64,000 nt of DNA from Macrotrachela quadricornifera (GCA_022393335.1 JAJEKB010001445.1:377248-441247); one strand, 5' to 3'; counted from the stretch's first letter, positions 1 through 9,700 are shown. Notes: a model not told the origin generated them from the letters alone. Numbers and translations: made by a program.

Positions 1-396
1 ACAAATACAGTATCAACAACATTACAACAGGAGGAAAACATATATTCTCCACAAACAGCCGCACCAAACGAATCTAAAATCATGCATCAACAACGATCAA
101 AATTCAATGAAACACATCGATTACGACCACGAACTCGTCAATCACCATCACAACAATATTCATTTACGTCGAGACCACAGTCATCAACATTTCACCACAA
201 TACACAACAAATTAAATCAAAAAATGCTACATCAACAAATCCATTGAATATTAAAACCCGTCAAACAAATACTTGTTCCATATGCCGACGAAACAACCAT
301 CGTACAATTGACTGTTATTATAAAAAAACATCTGGATGCTATAAATGTGGACAATCCGATCATCGAATTCGCGATTGCCCGCAGGTTTTCTACTAG
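1..396 (+). CDS. gag: Gag, C-terminal part with two zinc knuckles
   Basis: Open in frame 1 from the window edge to the stop at 394-396. The first ATG in view (82) is probably internal. The visible part is Gln/Ser/Thr/Arg-rich and ends with two CCHC zinc knuckles (CX2CX4HX4C), the nucleic-acid-binding module of retroelement Gag. The end overlaps pol by 52 nt. Pol lies in the -1 frame, so pol is probably made by -1 frameshifting or re-initiation. No canonical XXXYYYZ slippery heptamer is obvious before the stop. Confidence 0.85.
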   Translation, partial: TNTVSTTLQQEENIYSPQTAAPNESKIMHQQRSKFNETHRLRPRTRQSPSQQYSFTSRPQSSTFHHNTQQIKSKNATSTNPLNIKTRQTNTCSICRRNNHRTIDCYYKKTSGCYKCGQSDHRIRDCPQVFY

Positions 397-3300
397 CTGG
401 AACCCGCGATGGTGGTAATTCCAGTAATAAGAAAGTAAATCCATCAATAATTAATATTATTCCACCACAATCATCGAACCCAATTTACATAAATGTACAA
501 GTTAATAACAAACACCAACATGCTATTATTGATACTGGAAGTGCAGTCACCATCATTAATCAACAATTACTAAAAAATATTTATCACAAGAAATTCGTTT
601 ATAAACAAAAATTACATAAATCAGCGAATTGTACATCTATTAATATTATCGGTGAAATTGAACTTGAAATTAAAATACAAGGATATAAAACATTCATCTT
701 AGCAGATGTTGCAACAAACCTTATAACGGATTTATTACTTGGAAATGATTGGATTGCAAACAATAATGTCATTATTGATTCACCACAACAACACATTTTC
801 CTTATCGATCAATACCATCGAACAGTAGCAACAGCACCATTCATTACACCACCTGACTTTCAATCACGTGTATTATTAGTCGATGAAATTACCCTCCCAC
901 CATATTCCGAAAAATGTATTGATGTAAAAATTCCATCAACTGTGAATAATACTACTGAAGCTGTATTTGAACCAACTCCAAATCATTATGCAAAACAAAT
1001 ATTATTAACTAATGCATTACTCAGTGTGGAAAAAAATAAAAGCAAACTTATGATTATCAATGCAAATGATCGCCAACGAACATTATCCAAGAACACCATA
1101 TTGGGACATGTCTCATACCAAACTCCAGTAAATAACTATCTTACTTTACCAGTATTATCAACGAGAAGAATTCGTGAAGGAACACATTCAAAACCATTTG
1201 TTCATAAGAGGAACGACAGTGTCGTGAATCGTTCCTGCGCTCTACCACCACGAAATAAGAGGAAAATCCAGTTTATGGACTTTACCTGCCGAGCAGAGCA
1301 TTACGATGAACTACATCAATGTTATAGCTGTCAAGAGCAATTTTTAACTCGGAATGATTTACAACAACATTTACGTCAAAAATGTTACCCACGAAATATA
1401 CGTGAGCAGATTGAACAATTAACATCACATATTCTAGATTTGAATGAAAGACAACAATTACAACAAATTCTATGGAGACATGGAAAATTATTCGACCTTC
1501 GTCAACCATCCATCATCAAAGCAACAGTTCAACACGCCATTGAAACAGACAATCATCCACCAATTTATACTCCACCATACCGTGTATCATATAAAGATGA
1601 ACAGATACAACGAGAAGAAATAAGCAAGTTATTAAAACAAGGAATAATTGAAGAATCTACATCACCATGGTCATCTCCTATAGTATTAGTCCGGAAGAAA
1701 GATGGAACAGTTAGATTTTGCGTCGATTTTCGAAAATTAAACAACATTACGACAAAAGATGCATTTCCAATACCTCGAATCGATGATATCTTCGACCATT
1801 TATCACAAGCTGAATATTATTCGACCATTGATTTCAAATCAGGTTACTTTCAAGTTGGTCTGGATCCAAAAGATCGTCCAAAAACAGCATTTTCAACCCG
1901 AGATCAACATTACCAATTCACAGTATTACCTCAAGGTGTTACTAATGGTCCACCAGCATTTCAACGTATTGTTAGTCAAATTCTTGGACCAACAAGATGG
2001 CAATATTCATTAGCGTATCTCGACGATGTTATAATATATTCACCAAGTTTTGAATTACATTTAATTCACCTTGATGATATTCTCAATCGATTAAGTGAGG
2101 CAAATTTTCGTCTCAACGTTGATAAATGTCAAATAGCAAAAACGTCAATCGACTATCTTGGTCATCATATTGAACATAGCAATATCAAACCAAATGCAGA
2201 CAATATTCGTGCCTTATTGGATACTCCACAACCCACAACAGCAAGGGAAATTTTTCGATTCGTCAAAGCAGCAGAATATTATCGCAAATTTATACCAAAA
2301 TTTTCTATTATCGCACAACCACTATATAAATATGCACCTACCACGAAGGAACAACGATCACAAAAATCTCAATCGATACCTGTTACATTATCTGAAGAAG
2401 AACTTAATGCACTCAATGAATTAAGAAAAATCTTAACGAATGATTTAATACTACGTATCCCGACTGAACATTTACCATTTAAAATTCAAACTGATGCATC
2501 AAAGGTCGGAATAGGAGCTGTCCTTATGCAAACTCATCCAAATGGAGACCTACCAATTGCATACATATCCAAGAAATTCACAGTAACACAAATGAACTGG
2601 CCAGCAACGGAACAAGAATGTTACGCTATTATATATGCAATTGAAAAATGGCATAAATATTTAGATGGACGACCATTTACAATCGAAACGGATCATAAAC
2701 CACTACTACCATTCAATACCAAACAACAACTAAATTCAAAATGTGAACGCTGGCGTCTGAAATTACAACAATATCAATTTACCGTACGATATATTAAAGG
2801 AAAACATAATACGGTAGCAGATTATTTATCCCGTTCACCCGTAAACAATGAATCAGACGATGAAGATGATTATGTTCAAACAAAATCCCAGACAACACAA
2901 ACGGAATATGATATAAACAAGCCAATTATAGCATCCGTCGTTACTCGAGCACAAGCAAAACAACAACAGAATAAGAGGGATGATCGTCATCTGACGGATC
3001 ATTCCTGTGATGGACAACATCCAATCGACATTATGCAGAATCAAATTATACCATTTACATATGAACAATTAAAAGAACTGCAACATCAAGATGGGCAAAC
3101 GAAGCACATGATGATACATATTAATGATTTTAACGAATATTTTGTAAAAGACAATATGCTGATAACAAAATCATTTCCTCAAGTACCGTTCGTACCTAAG
3201 GGACGAATACGCTCCGACATAATCAAAATTTACCATGACACACCAGCAAATGGTGCGCACTTTGGTCGAGACAGAACTATTCACAAGATTCGACAGCGAT

Positions 3301-4271
3301 ACTTTTGGCCAAATATGATTACAGATATACGAAACCACATTAAATCATGTATTCCATGTTTACAAAATAATCATGCACGACGAAAACCACCTGGTGCATT
3401 AAAACCAATTAAACCACCAGAAGGAGTTTGGCAACTCCTGACAATGGATTTTCATGGACCAATTACACCAACAACCAGACAAGGAAACAGATATATTATC
3501 GCACTGACCGACGTATTATCAAAATTTGTTATTACTAAAGCAGTACGCGACTGCACGGCAGCAACAGTAGCACGTTTTATTACCGAAGAAGTCATTCTCA
3601 AATATGGAACTCCAAAATGCATTCTTACGGACAATGGTACTCATTTTACCGCCTCGATGATGACTGAATTATTCAAGAAAATTGGCGTTACACATTTATA
3701 CTCTACGCCTTATCACCCGATGACAAACGGACAGATAGAAAGATATAACGCCACTATGGATTCAAAAATAGCAGCATTATCAAACGAAAATCGAACAAAT
3801 TGGGATGAACAATTACCATTCGTTACATTCAACTACAACACCACTATCCACGCAACAACTGGACAAATTCCATTCGAATTAATGTATGGACGTTCACCCG
3901 TACTGCCGTTTGATCAACAACAACACAATGTTACACTCACTCAAGATCCAGAACATGTTAACAAATTAAAACAACATATATCAACGCTAACTGAGCATGC
4001 AAAAAAGACCATTATACAACAGCAAATGAAATATAAAGAACGATATGATCGATACCGAACAAATCCAATATACAAAATTAATGATTTAGTATTAATAAAA
4101 GTATTCAATAGACGTAATAAATTCGATATTAGATATGAAGGACCGTTCAAGATTATAAAACAACTTGGCACAAAAACATTTCTCGTACAACATGTAAAAA
4201 AATCTACAATGATACGACAAGTAACGATAGATGTCCTCATATCTCTATACGAACGGAAAAATACAAATTGA
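345..4271 (+). CDS. pol: Pol polyprotein: protease, zinc finger, reverse transcriptase, RNase H, integrase
   Basis: 1308-codon frame. Domains in order: aspartic protease with DTGS near residue 63; a linker; a C2HC finger (Cys326, Cys329, His342, Cys347); reverse transcriptase with the catalytic YLDD near 558; RNase H with TDAS near 716; integrase with an HHCC zinc module, then D1035, D1096 and E1132, giving DD35E spacing; and a GPF-type C-terminal motif. No dUTPase and no chromodomain are seen. The order RT-RNase H-IN is that of Ty3/gypsy. The ATG at 345 lies inside gag and is probably not the true start, as the protein should come from frameshifting. Two related hairpins at 1209-1236 and 2977-3005 lie in linkers between domains. 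Confidence 0.95.
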   Translation: MWTIRSSNSRLPAGFLLAGTRDGGNSSNKKVNPSIINIIPPQSSNPIYINVQVNNKHQHAIIDTGSAVTIINQQLLKNIYHKKFVYKQKLHKSANCTSINIIGEIELEIKIQGYKTFILADVATNLITDLLLGNDWIANNNVIIDSPQQHIFLIDQYHRTVATAPFITPPDFQSRVLLVDEITLPPYSEKCIDVKIPSTVNNTTEAVFEPTPNHYAKQILLTNALLSVEKNKSKLMIINANDRQRTLSKNTILGHVSYQTPVNNYLTLPVLSTRRIREGTHSKPFVHKRNDSVVNRSCALPPRNKRKIQFMDFTCRAEHYDELHQCYSCQEQFLTRNDLQQHLRQKCYPRNIREQIEQLTSHILDLNERQQLQQILWRHGKLFDLRQPSIIKATVQHAIETDNHPPIYTPPYRVSYKDEQIQREEISKLLKQGIIEESTSPWSSPIVLVRKKDGTVRFCVDFRKLNNITTKDAFPIPRIDDIFDHLSQAEYYSTIDFKSGYFQVGLDPKDRPKTAFSTRDQHYQFTVLPQGVTNGPPAFQRIVSQILGPTRWQYSLAYLDDVIIYSPSFELHLIHLDDILNRLSEANFRLNVDKCQIAKTSIDYLGHHIEHSNIKPNADNIRALLDTPQPTTAREIFRFVKAAEYYRKFIPKFSIIAQPLYKYAPTTKEQRSQKSQSIPVTLSEEELNALNELRKILTNDLILRIPTEHLPFKIQTDASKVGIGAVLMQTHPNGDLPIAYISKKFTVTQMNWPATEQECYAIIYAIEKWHKYLDGRPFTIETDHKPLLPFNTKQQLNSKCERWRLKLQQYQFTVRYIKGKHNTVADYLSRSPVNNESDDEDDYVQTKSQTTQTEYDINKPIIASVVTRAQAKQQQNKRDDRHLTDHSCDGQHPIDIMQNQIIPFTYEQLKELQHQDGQTKHMMIHINDFNEYFVKDNMLITKSFPQVPFVPKGRIRSDIIKIYHDTPANGAHFGRDRTIHKIRQRYFWPNMITDIRNHIKSCIPCLQNNHARRKPPGALKPIKPPEGVWQLLTMDFHGPITPTTRQGNRYIIALTDVLSKFVITKAVRDCTAATVARFITEEVILKYGTPKCILTDNGTHFTASMMTELFKKIGVTHLYSTPYHPMTNGQIERYNATMDSKIAALSNENRTNWDEQLPFVTFNYNTTIHATTGQIPFELMYGRSPVLPFDQQQHNVTLTQDPEHVNKLKQHISTLTEHAKKTIIQQQMKYKERYDRYRTNPIYKINDLVLIKVFNRRNKFDIRYEGPFKIIKQLGTKTFLVQHVKKSTMIRQVTIDVLISLYERKNTN
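1318..1386 (+). other. C2HC zinc finger inserted between protease and reverse transcriptase
   Basis: Within Pol, CX2C-X12-H-X4-C matches the spacing of a C2H2 finger whose last His is Cys. It lies about 60 residues upstream of the RT fingers, away from the Gag knuckles and from the integrase HHCC module. Function unknown; RNA or DNA binding is the obvious guess. Confidence 0.6.
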
Positions 4272-5091
4272 GTAAATTAGAATAAGATAAAACGAAATAT
4301 ATTTACATTATTTATGGTCATCTTTATTAAACGCATGGTCATCATACGTCCGATACTTTTTCTCGTTCTGTCCACTTTAATATACATATACATATATGTA
4401 TTTCTTTCTTTCCTTCTACCTATTGTCCATCTATACCTATACGAGAAGATTTCTTTTATCTTTTCTTCTCGAGTAAATTCTTCTTTATTCTTCTTTGATT
4501 TTCTTCCGTCCATGTTTATGTTTATTAAACACGCACACCACCATGTATCGGCACTGGTCGTATACACAAGGCGATCGGACATCTCGATCATAATTATATT
4601 TGGTTAATTCTAATAGAGACTTGTTTTTCTCTTAATGTTGGCAATATTAAACACCCATATTTTAATGGAATATATTAAACATTTTACAATTGGGGCGTCA
4701 TCATTGTTAATATGGTGTTCGTCTTATTGTCAAAGATGAATCTGCACAGATTCATGGAGCATGAAATAACAACAAGAGGATTCTCGGTGAGATTCCTGAT
4801 AATATTTTTTTTCTTCTTCTTCTTTTCAGATATCTCACATTTGCTAGCTCAAAAACATTTACTTAATCACAAAAAATACAACATAAAAATTAAATTATCT
4901 TAAGAGAAGATCAACAAACAACAACAACAACAACAAAAAAAAAAAAAACAATTCATCCAAAACTCTCCTCAATAAAAACAAGCAAAAAGAAAAAGAAAAT
5001 ATTTTTTTCTTTTTTTTTTTTTTTTTTTTTTCCTCTTTTCCCCTTATTTTAATTTAATTTAATTTGTTTTTCCTTTTTTTTTTTTTTCTTT
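4272..5091 (+). other. pol-ORF3 spacer with possible 3' splice site
   Basis: 820 bp between pol and ORF3. It holds a pyrimidine tract ending in CAG at 4828-4829, a good 3' splice acceptor that could yield an ORF3 mRNA by cis- or spliced-leader trans-splicing. It also holds a perfect 9-bp-arm hairpin at 4736-4755 and long T and A runs. A 97-codon hydrophobic frame at 4314-4607 could be a small membrane ORF such as some bdelloid elements carry, but its composition is just T-rich sequence and I do not call it a gene. Confidence 0.5.
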
Positions 5092-6828
5092 ATGTACAAC
5101 ATGTCAAAGATGAACTTCCAGAAAAGTTCATGTTCAAGAAATTACAATGATAATTATATACCACCATATGAACGATTATTAAGAAGAAATCGTAATTGGA
5201 AACCGAAGAAGGTGAAGAAGGAAGAAATGTTAACAAATTTATGCAAACAAGGAAAATTAACACCATTTCAACCTCCAGAAAATTATTTATGTTATTTCAT
5301 TCATTCAAAAACAGATATTACTATTATGGACAAATTAATTGATAATGCTAAATTAACATATTGTTATACCATGGATACAGAAGGAGATTCATTAACACAC
5401 AAACCAGCTACAATCCAAGTAGAATTTATTCAACAAAATTCACCAACAATTATAATTATAATTGAAGCAAATTATTTACCACCAACAAATTCTATTTTAT
5501 TCAAAAAAATTCAGCATTTATGTTCCATCATTTTTACGTCAAATAATACAATTTATTCATGGGGTGAACCAAAAGCTGAATTAGAACAATTTATTCCATT
5601 CAATTTATTTAATAAAAATATTCAAATTGTTCCAGTCAATGTACAAGAAGAATATGACCCAACAAGTTTATGTGGACTACAAGCAGTGATCGAATCCACA
5701 TTCAACCAATATTTGGATAAAACAGCTACTTTAGCTGAATGGGGATGTGGCGTCGATCTTGCTTTAGGTACATATTTACCGGAACATTTAGTAGGACCTG
5801 AACGTTCATATCGTATACGTGAAGAAGAAAAATATCGAAAACTTTTAAAAGAATATGCAATGAACGATGTCTTCGCCGTTACAAAATTAGGTCATCAAAT
5901 GAAATTAATAAATTTAATAACACCACCAGCAACAGTTGAACCTGAAGAAGAAAATAATGAACAATTAATTAATTTACAAGAAGAACAATTAATTGAATTA
6001 ATGCCATCAAATGAAGAATTAATAGTTCATGTTCAAGATGAACTACAAATATTAAATAAAAATGAATTTCATTATAATAAATATTCAAATTATGAAGAAC
6101 AAGGACAAATAGGTATGGAAATAGGAATGACACCTTCAGATATTGATATAGGTATATTTGATTTTGAAAATATTTCAGATGATGATCAAGAATTAATAGT
6201 TCATGTTCAAGATGAACTATTAAATGACAATGAAATTTATTACAATGAACATTATGAAGAACATAGTCGACAAGAACAAAATATAAATGGTTATGAAGAT
6301 GAACCAATGAAATTACAATCAAATGATAATGAAATATTACCAAACAAGATGTCATTAAATTATGAAGAAGAATTAGAATTAATTAGTGATGATGAAACAT
6401 TACCAGAAATAATGAAAATTCATCTACCATTTAAACAACTTTATCAACCTCAAGAACAACAATTAAACAACACAAGAATGGTTCATGTTCAAGATGAACC
6501 TCGTAAGGTAAGAAATTCTTATTATTTAGGTCCACAATTAAAATTACCTGAAAATCCAACACGTAATCAAATAATTAATCGTCGTCATCGAGCAAATCGC
6601 TATCGTTATGAAGTTATTCGCAATATTTACCATGCATTTAGAACTACGGACTGCAAGGATATATTACGAGCAATGAATATTATTACAAAGAATGTTAATG
6701 TGAGACATGGTGTATTATATATTGGATTAAAGAAAGAACAAGTCGACGAAGTGGAACAATTATTACATTCTCGTATGTTTACAAAAGACCATTATTTACG
6801 TTATAAGAAGAAAAAGAAGAAAACATAA
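5092..6828 (+). CDS. ORF3: DEDDy-type 3'-5' exonuclease of the retrotransposon
   Basis: 578 aa. Residues about 60-275 carry a DnaQ-like 3'-5' exonuclease: Exo I has D95-x-E97 in DTEGD, and Exo III has Y255-x3-D259 (YAMND), giving the DEDDy signature. The Exo II stretch near 156-164 (SWGEPKAEL) has Glu where Asp is usual, so that catalytic position is uncertain. Residues about 285-480 are an acidic, Asn/Glu-rich linker with three copies of the peptide VHVQDE. The C-terminus is basic with an Arg-rich patch near 500-520 and a Lys tail, fit for nucleic-acid binding. DEDDy ORF3s occur in bdelloid LTR elements and in Athena elements; trimming of RNA or single-stranded DNA 3' ends during retrotransposition is the likely role (inference). 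The ATG at 5092 follows a long T-run; a second ATG lies 9 nt downstream. Confidence 0.8.
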   Translation: MYNMSKMNFQKSSCSRNYNDNYIPPYERLLRRNRNWKPKKVKKEEMLTNLCKQGKLTPFQPPENYLCYFIHSKTDITIMDKLIDNAKLTYCYTMDTEGDSLTHKPATIQVEFIQQNSPTIIIIIEANYLPPTNSILFKKIQHLCSIIFTSNNTIYSWGEPKAELEQFIPFNLFNKNIQIVPVNVQEEYDPTSLCGLQAVIESTFNQYLDKTATLAEWGCGVDLALGTYLPEHLVGPERSYRIREEEKYRKLLKEYAMNDVFAVTKLGHQMKLINLITPPATVEPEEENNEQLINLQEEQLIELMPSNEELIVHVQDELQILNKNEFHYNKYSNYEEQGQIGMEIGMTPSDIDIGIFDFENISDDDQELIVHVQDELLNDNEIYYNEHYEEHSRQEQNINGYEDEPMKLQSNDNEILPNKMSLNYEEELELISDDETLPEIMKIHLPFKQLYQPQEQQLNNTRMVHVQDEPRKVRNSYYLGPQLKLPENPTRNQIINRRHRANRYRYEVIRNIYHAFRTTDCKDILRAMNIITKNVNVRHGVLYIGLKKEQVDEVEQLLHSRMFTKDHYLRYKKKKKKT

Positions 6829-7072
6829 GTGTACGTATTTAGTTTATTTTATTTTTTTCCTTTCCTGTCATTTTTGAACATGCGCGTTTTTTTCTTTTCT
6901 TCCTTTTATGTTTTCTATAGCGTTAGATACTAAAAATATATATACATATATACGTTTTTCTTTCTTTTTTTCGTTTTTTTCGTTATTGTTAAAGTTTTTC
7001 TTTCGTTCTTTCTAAAGTTTTTCTTGCGTTCTTTTCATTATATCTATGTGTGCGGACACACATCTTTTCTTT

Positions 7073-7434
7073 AGGGGGGTCGACTGTTACAGGCTCTGCC
7101 CTTCACATTATGTCCATATGTAGGTCATTCTTTTTTTTCTCTTTTCTCTTTCGTTTTCTCTTTTCATCTTCTTTCTATACATATAATATCACATATTATA
7201 TTCTTTATTGGTATAACATCGATATATCTTTTCTATTGTTATGTGATATTATATGTTCTACCATTCGTGTTATTCTTTCTCTCTTGCATACATATATACG
7301 TGTGTTTTTCTTCTCTCTAGTCAGATACATATCTTGATCCCTCTCGTATCTCTTTCTTTTTCTTGTAGCGTGTTTTTTCATTTTTTTAAATAAAGCATAA
7401 TAAACCCTAAAAGAATGTCTTCTCTAATAACTTG
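7073..7434 (+). repeat. Polypurine tract and putative 3' LTR
   Basis: A purine run (AGGGGGG at 7073-7079) lies just before TGTTACAGG at 7085, a plausible plus-strand primer and LTR start. AATAAAGCATAATAAA at about 7388-7403 would be the polyadenylation signal. The LTR end is unclear: a TATAACA at about 7211-7217 would give a 133-bp LTR, while the polyadenylation signal favours an end near 7434. Only comparison with the 5' LTR outside the window can settle this. Confidence 0.45.
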
Positions 7435-7713
7435 CCCAGGTCGAATAAAACGGTCCGTATACGGCCATTTACGACATCAAAACGAATCGTATACTGACCT
7501 GTATGAGTGGGCGCAGTAATACGGTCCGTTCTGACTCCGTACATAGCCGTATAGTAACCGTTTCGAAAGAGAATACAGCGCGTTTACGATGCCGTAAAAC
7601 TGCGCCCACTTTTACAGGACGAAACGGTTCATTTACCGCCGTAAAGATACCATTTAGTCACGGTTTACATTCCGAAAACACATTGTAAACGACTCCGTTT
7701 TGGACGACCTGGG
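7435..7713. mobile_element. 279-bp palindromic MITE with CCCAGGTCG terminal inverted repeats
   Basis: The ends are inverted copies, CCCAGGTCG...AAAACGG and CCGTTTT...CGACCTGGG, with a small internal mismatch. A second inverted pair lies inside: GTGGGCGCAGTAATACGG at 7507-7524 and CCGTAAAACTGCGCCCAC at 7592-7609. The element is much more GC-rich than its surroundings and is full of CCGTA/TACGG pentamers. No coding capacity. Superfamily not recognised and no clear target-site duplication. It abuts the putative LTR and may have inserted into it. Confidence 0.8.
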
Positions 7714-7730
7714 TGATCTCATAAAATTTC

Positions 7731-8480
7731 CTATTCATTGTAAGCACGTTGATAATTTTCAAATTCTTTACACCAATCATTATATTTTTCAATATATTTT
7801 TCAGCTGTTAAACAATTGTATTCACCATTACCTAAAAATAAATTAATAATCATTTAAAAAAAAATATTCAATAAAAAAACTCTCGAAGAAAATTCTACAG
7901 GACCAAGTCTTTTTTTATTAGAATATAAAATAAACTTATGTCGAGATAAATTTCTAATTGTCGATGCAACATCTCCATATAGAGATGATTCTAATTAAAT
8001 AAAAATAAAAACTAAAAAATTATTTTTTTACCTCGATCTGTTTCGAGTGAATATGAAATAATTGGTTGATGATCAATAAAACAAGTATATTGTCCATTAA
8101 GTGAACTATTCATATTAAGAATAATTAAATCTAAATTAATATTAAATTGCAATTATATAAAACAAAAATAATTCATTACTTTGTTCTTTTATTAAAAGAA
8201 AATTGTTAAATAATATATCTTGAATATTTTGACCATTCCAACGCCATTAAATTGATGAACATAAATATTCATTAACATCACATTGTAACCAAACAGTTAG
8301 CCTTTTTTTTCTTGTTAATTGAAGAACTTTCACTAGAAAAAAAAGAATACATTTTATTTAATATTAATTAAATTTCAATAATATACTTGGTCGTTGTACA
8401 GATTTTTTTTACACCAAGATTCTGGTTGTAAACGAGCAATACCTACTTTTATATTACTATAATAATAATAATAGGATTTT
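7731..8480 (-). pseudogene. Decayed multi-exon gene, possibly Ig-like domain protein
   Basis: Reading the minus strand, exon-like blocks are separated by short AT-rich GT-AG introns: about 8400-8470, 8180-8320, 8035-8135, 7880-7995 and 7731-7830 (stop at 7731-7733). One block has an in-frame stop followed by WRWNGQNI, and the next contains NSSLNGQYTC, which resembles the Trp and the D-x-G-x-Y-x-C region of an immunoglobulin fold. The last block ends with an NGEYNC-type motif and a polar tail. The family call is weak. The stop and the lack of a recognisable 5' end suggest a relic, perhaps damaged by neighbouring insertions. Confidence 0.35.
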
Positions 8481-9442
8481 TAATGAAAGGAAAAATTATA
8501 GATAAATAAAATGTTTACAGCGAAATTTTATTTTGAAAATGAACCTATTCAAATGCAGAAGATCATAGTATCTCGTAAGTTATAAATATTAAATAGCAAG
8601 AAAGATTGGAATAGTTAAATAGAGTAGAATCTATTTTTCTAAAAACTTCGTAGGGCTCAATAGATACTTTATCATCGAAGACAGCTAAGAAAGATTTTTC
8701 TCCTTCATAATTACTATCGACATTCTGACCAAAAGTGTTTGTAATAAATCATTAACGCGGTCTGGTGTTTTTCTAAGGATGATTTTATGCAATCTTACAT
8801 AGATCATTTTCATTTCAACACGATTGCTTCAAAATAGCCATGTTGTGTTTTATCGCCAATTACAACCTCTCATTTCAAGAAGACGACTGATATCAAAAGA
8901 ATAAATCATACCGAAATATTTGTTTTCTTTGTCACATGCAACGTATAACAATCGATTAATGGAAACACATATATACTGAAAATTTCCAAAAACGCCTTGG
9001 CCATTTATCACTTTTATAATAAATGAAGTAAAAAAATATAAATATTTTGTCATAAACGTACAGTAAAGCCTTCGTCATTTATAACTTTTATAAGAAGCTA
9101 TATAACTCAATATATTTATATATTATGTTATTACTTATTTTCGAAATGATAAAAAACTTCTGAAGTTACATTTATATTATAAGTCGAATTAGGTATCTCA
9201 TGTAGTTTTGATGAATGTGTTCACTGTCATTTTTTTCCATCAATGCTCTCCACTGGATAACGCCATCTATTATACGAAGTGTTGGTCGGAGGTATAAGTA
9301 CACCATTATTGCTTCTGTCGAAATATCAAAACAAAAACAAAACAAAACAAAAAAAATAATGATAATAGTTATTGGAATTTAGTCATTCACTTTTTTTTCT
9401 TATTCATTTTATCAATGTCACAACAAACAACACAAGATAATA
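8481..9442. other. No confident gene; AT-rich sequence
   Basis: Only short chance frames. A 67-codon minus frame at 8850-9053 shows no family signature. A short (CAAAA)n run lies at about 9330-9350. Confidence 0.5.
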
Positions 9443-9450
9443 GTAATATT

Positions 9451-9700
9451 TAGTGGTGGCGCCACACTACTAGCGCCCCTCTTGTTTTTTTGGGGGGGGG
9501 GGGCAGTGAAAGGTGCCGCCACTAGTAATATTGGTTCACGACGACCCGGTTGCGTTGATGTTATAAGACAAAAAACGAAAGTTTACTTAACTTATGGTGT
9601 TTCTTATGTTTGTCAAGTTGTCAGCGTTACGTACGCGCACCGAGTGTGACAAGCTGACATGGGAAACAAGAAGAGCGCTAGTAGTCTGGTGCCGCCACTA
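9451..9700. mobile_element. hAT-like MITE with 8-bp target-site duplication, internally rearranged
   Basis: Left end TAGTGGTGGCGCCACACTAC and right end (inverted) TAGTGGCGGCACCAGACTAC are matching terminal inverted repeats that continue for over 30 bp to CTTG. The 8-bp GTAATATT flanks the element at 9443-9450 and 9701-9708, the size hAT transposases make. A further right end with its own GTAATATT lies inside (element end 9524, duplication at 9525-9532), because a 110-bp block of right end plus host flank has been duplicated. A run of 12 G lies at about 9492-9503. Confidence 0.75.
9512..9621 (+). repeat. 110-bp direct repeat, copy 1
   Basis: Matches 9688-9797 at an offset of 176 bp with about six differences, all transitions. 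It includes the MITE right end and about 97 bp of its flank. Confidence 0.85.

Larger units (their letters stand above)
1..7434 (+). mobile_element. Ty3/gypsy LTR retrotransposon with exonuclease ORF3 (5' end outside window)
   Basis: Gag end, a single-frame pol with protease, reverse transcriptase, RNase H and integrase, then a third ORF with a DEDDy exonuclease fold, followed by a G-tract and a TGTTACAGG boundary that suits a polypurine tract and 3' LTR. The 5' LTR and most of gag lie left of the window, so LTR identity and target-site duplication cannot be checked here. All three ORFs are open with no internal stops, so the copy looks young. An enzymatic ORF3 of DEDDy type is known from bdelloid LTR elements and from some Athena elements (established knowledge). 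The exact right end is uncertain: a MITE begins at 7435. Confidence 0.9.

Noticed and set aside
4314..4607. 97-codon hydrophobic frame between pol and ORF3 as an env-like gene
   Set aside because: The hydrophobicity follows from T-rich sequence; no signal peptide cleavage site, Cys pattern or fusion motif, and the opposite strand is equally open.
5969..6355. 128-codon minus frame opposite ORF3
   Set aside because: Shadow of the Asn/Glu-rich linker of ORF3.
7503..7688. 61-codon plus frame inside the MITE
   Set aside because: Lies wholly within a palindromic non-coding element; no family match.
9492..9503. Run of 12 G as telomeric or quadruplex signal
   Set aside because: A single mononucleotide run, not a TGTGGG-type array; probably slippage inside the MITE.
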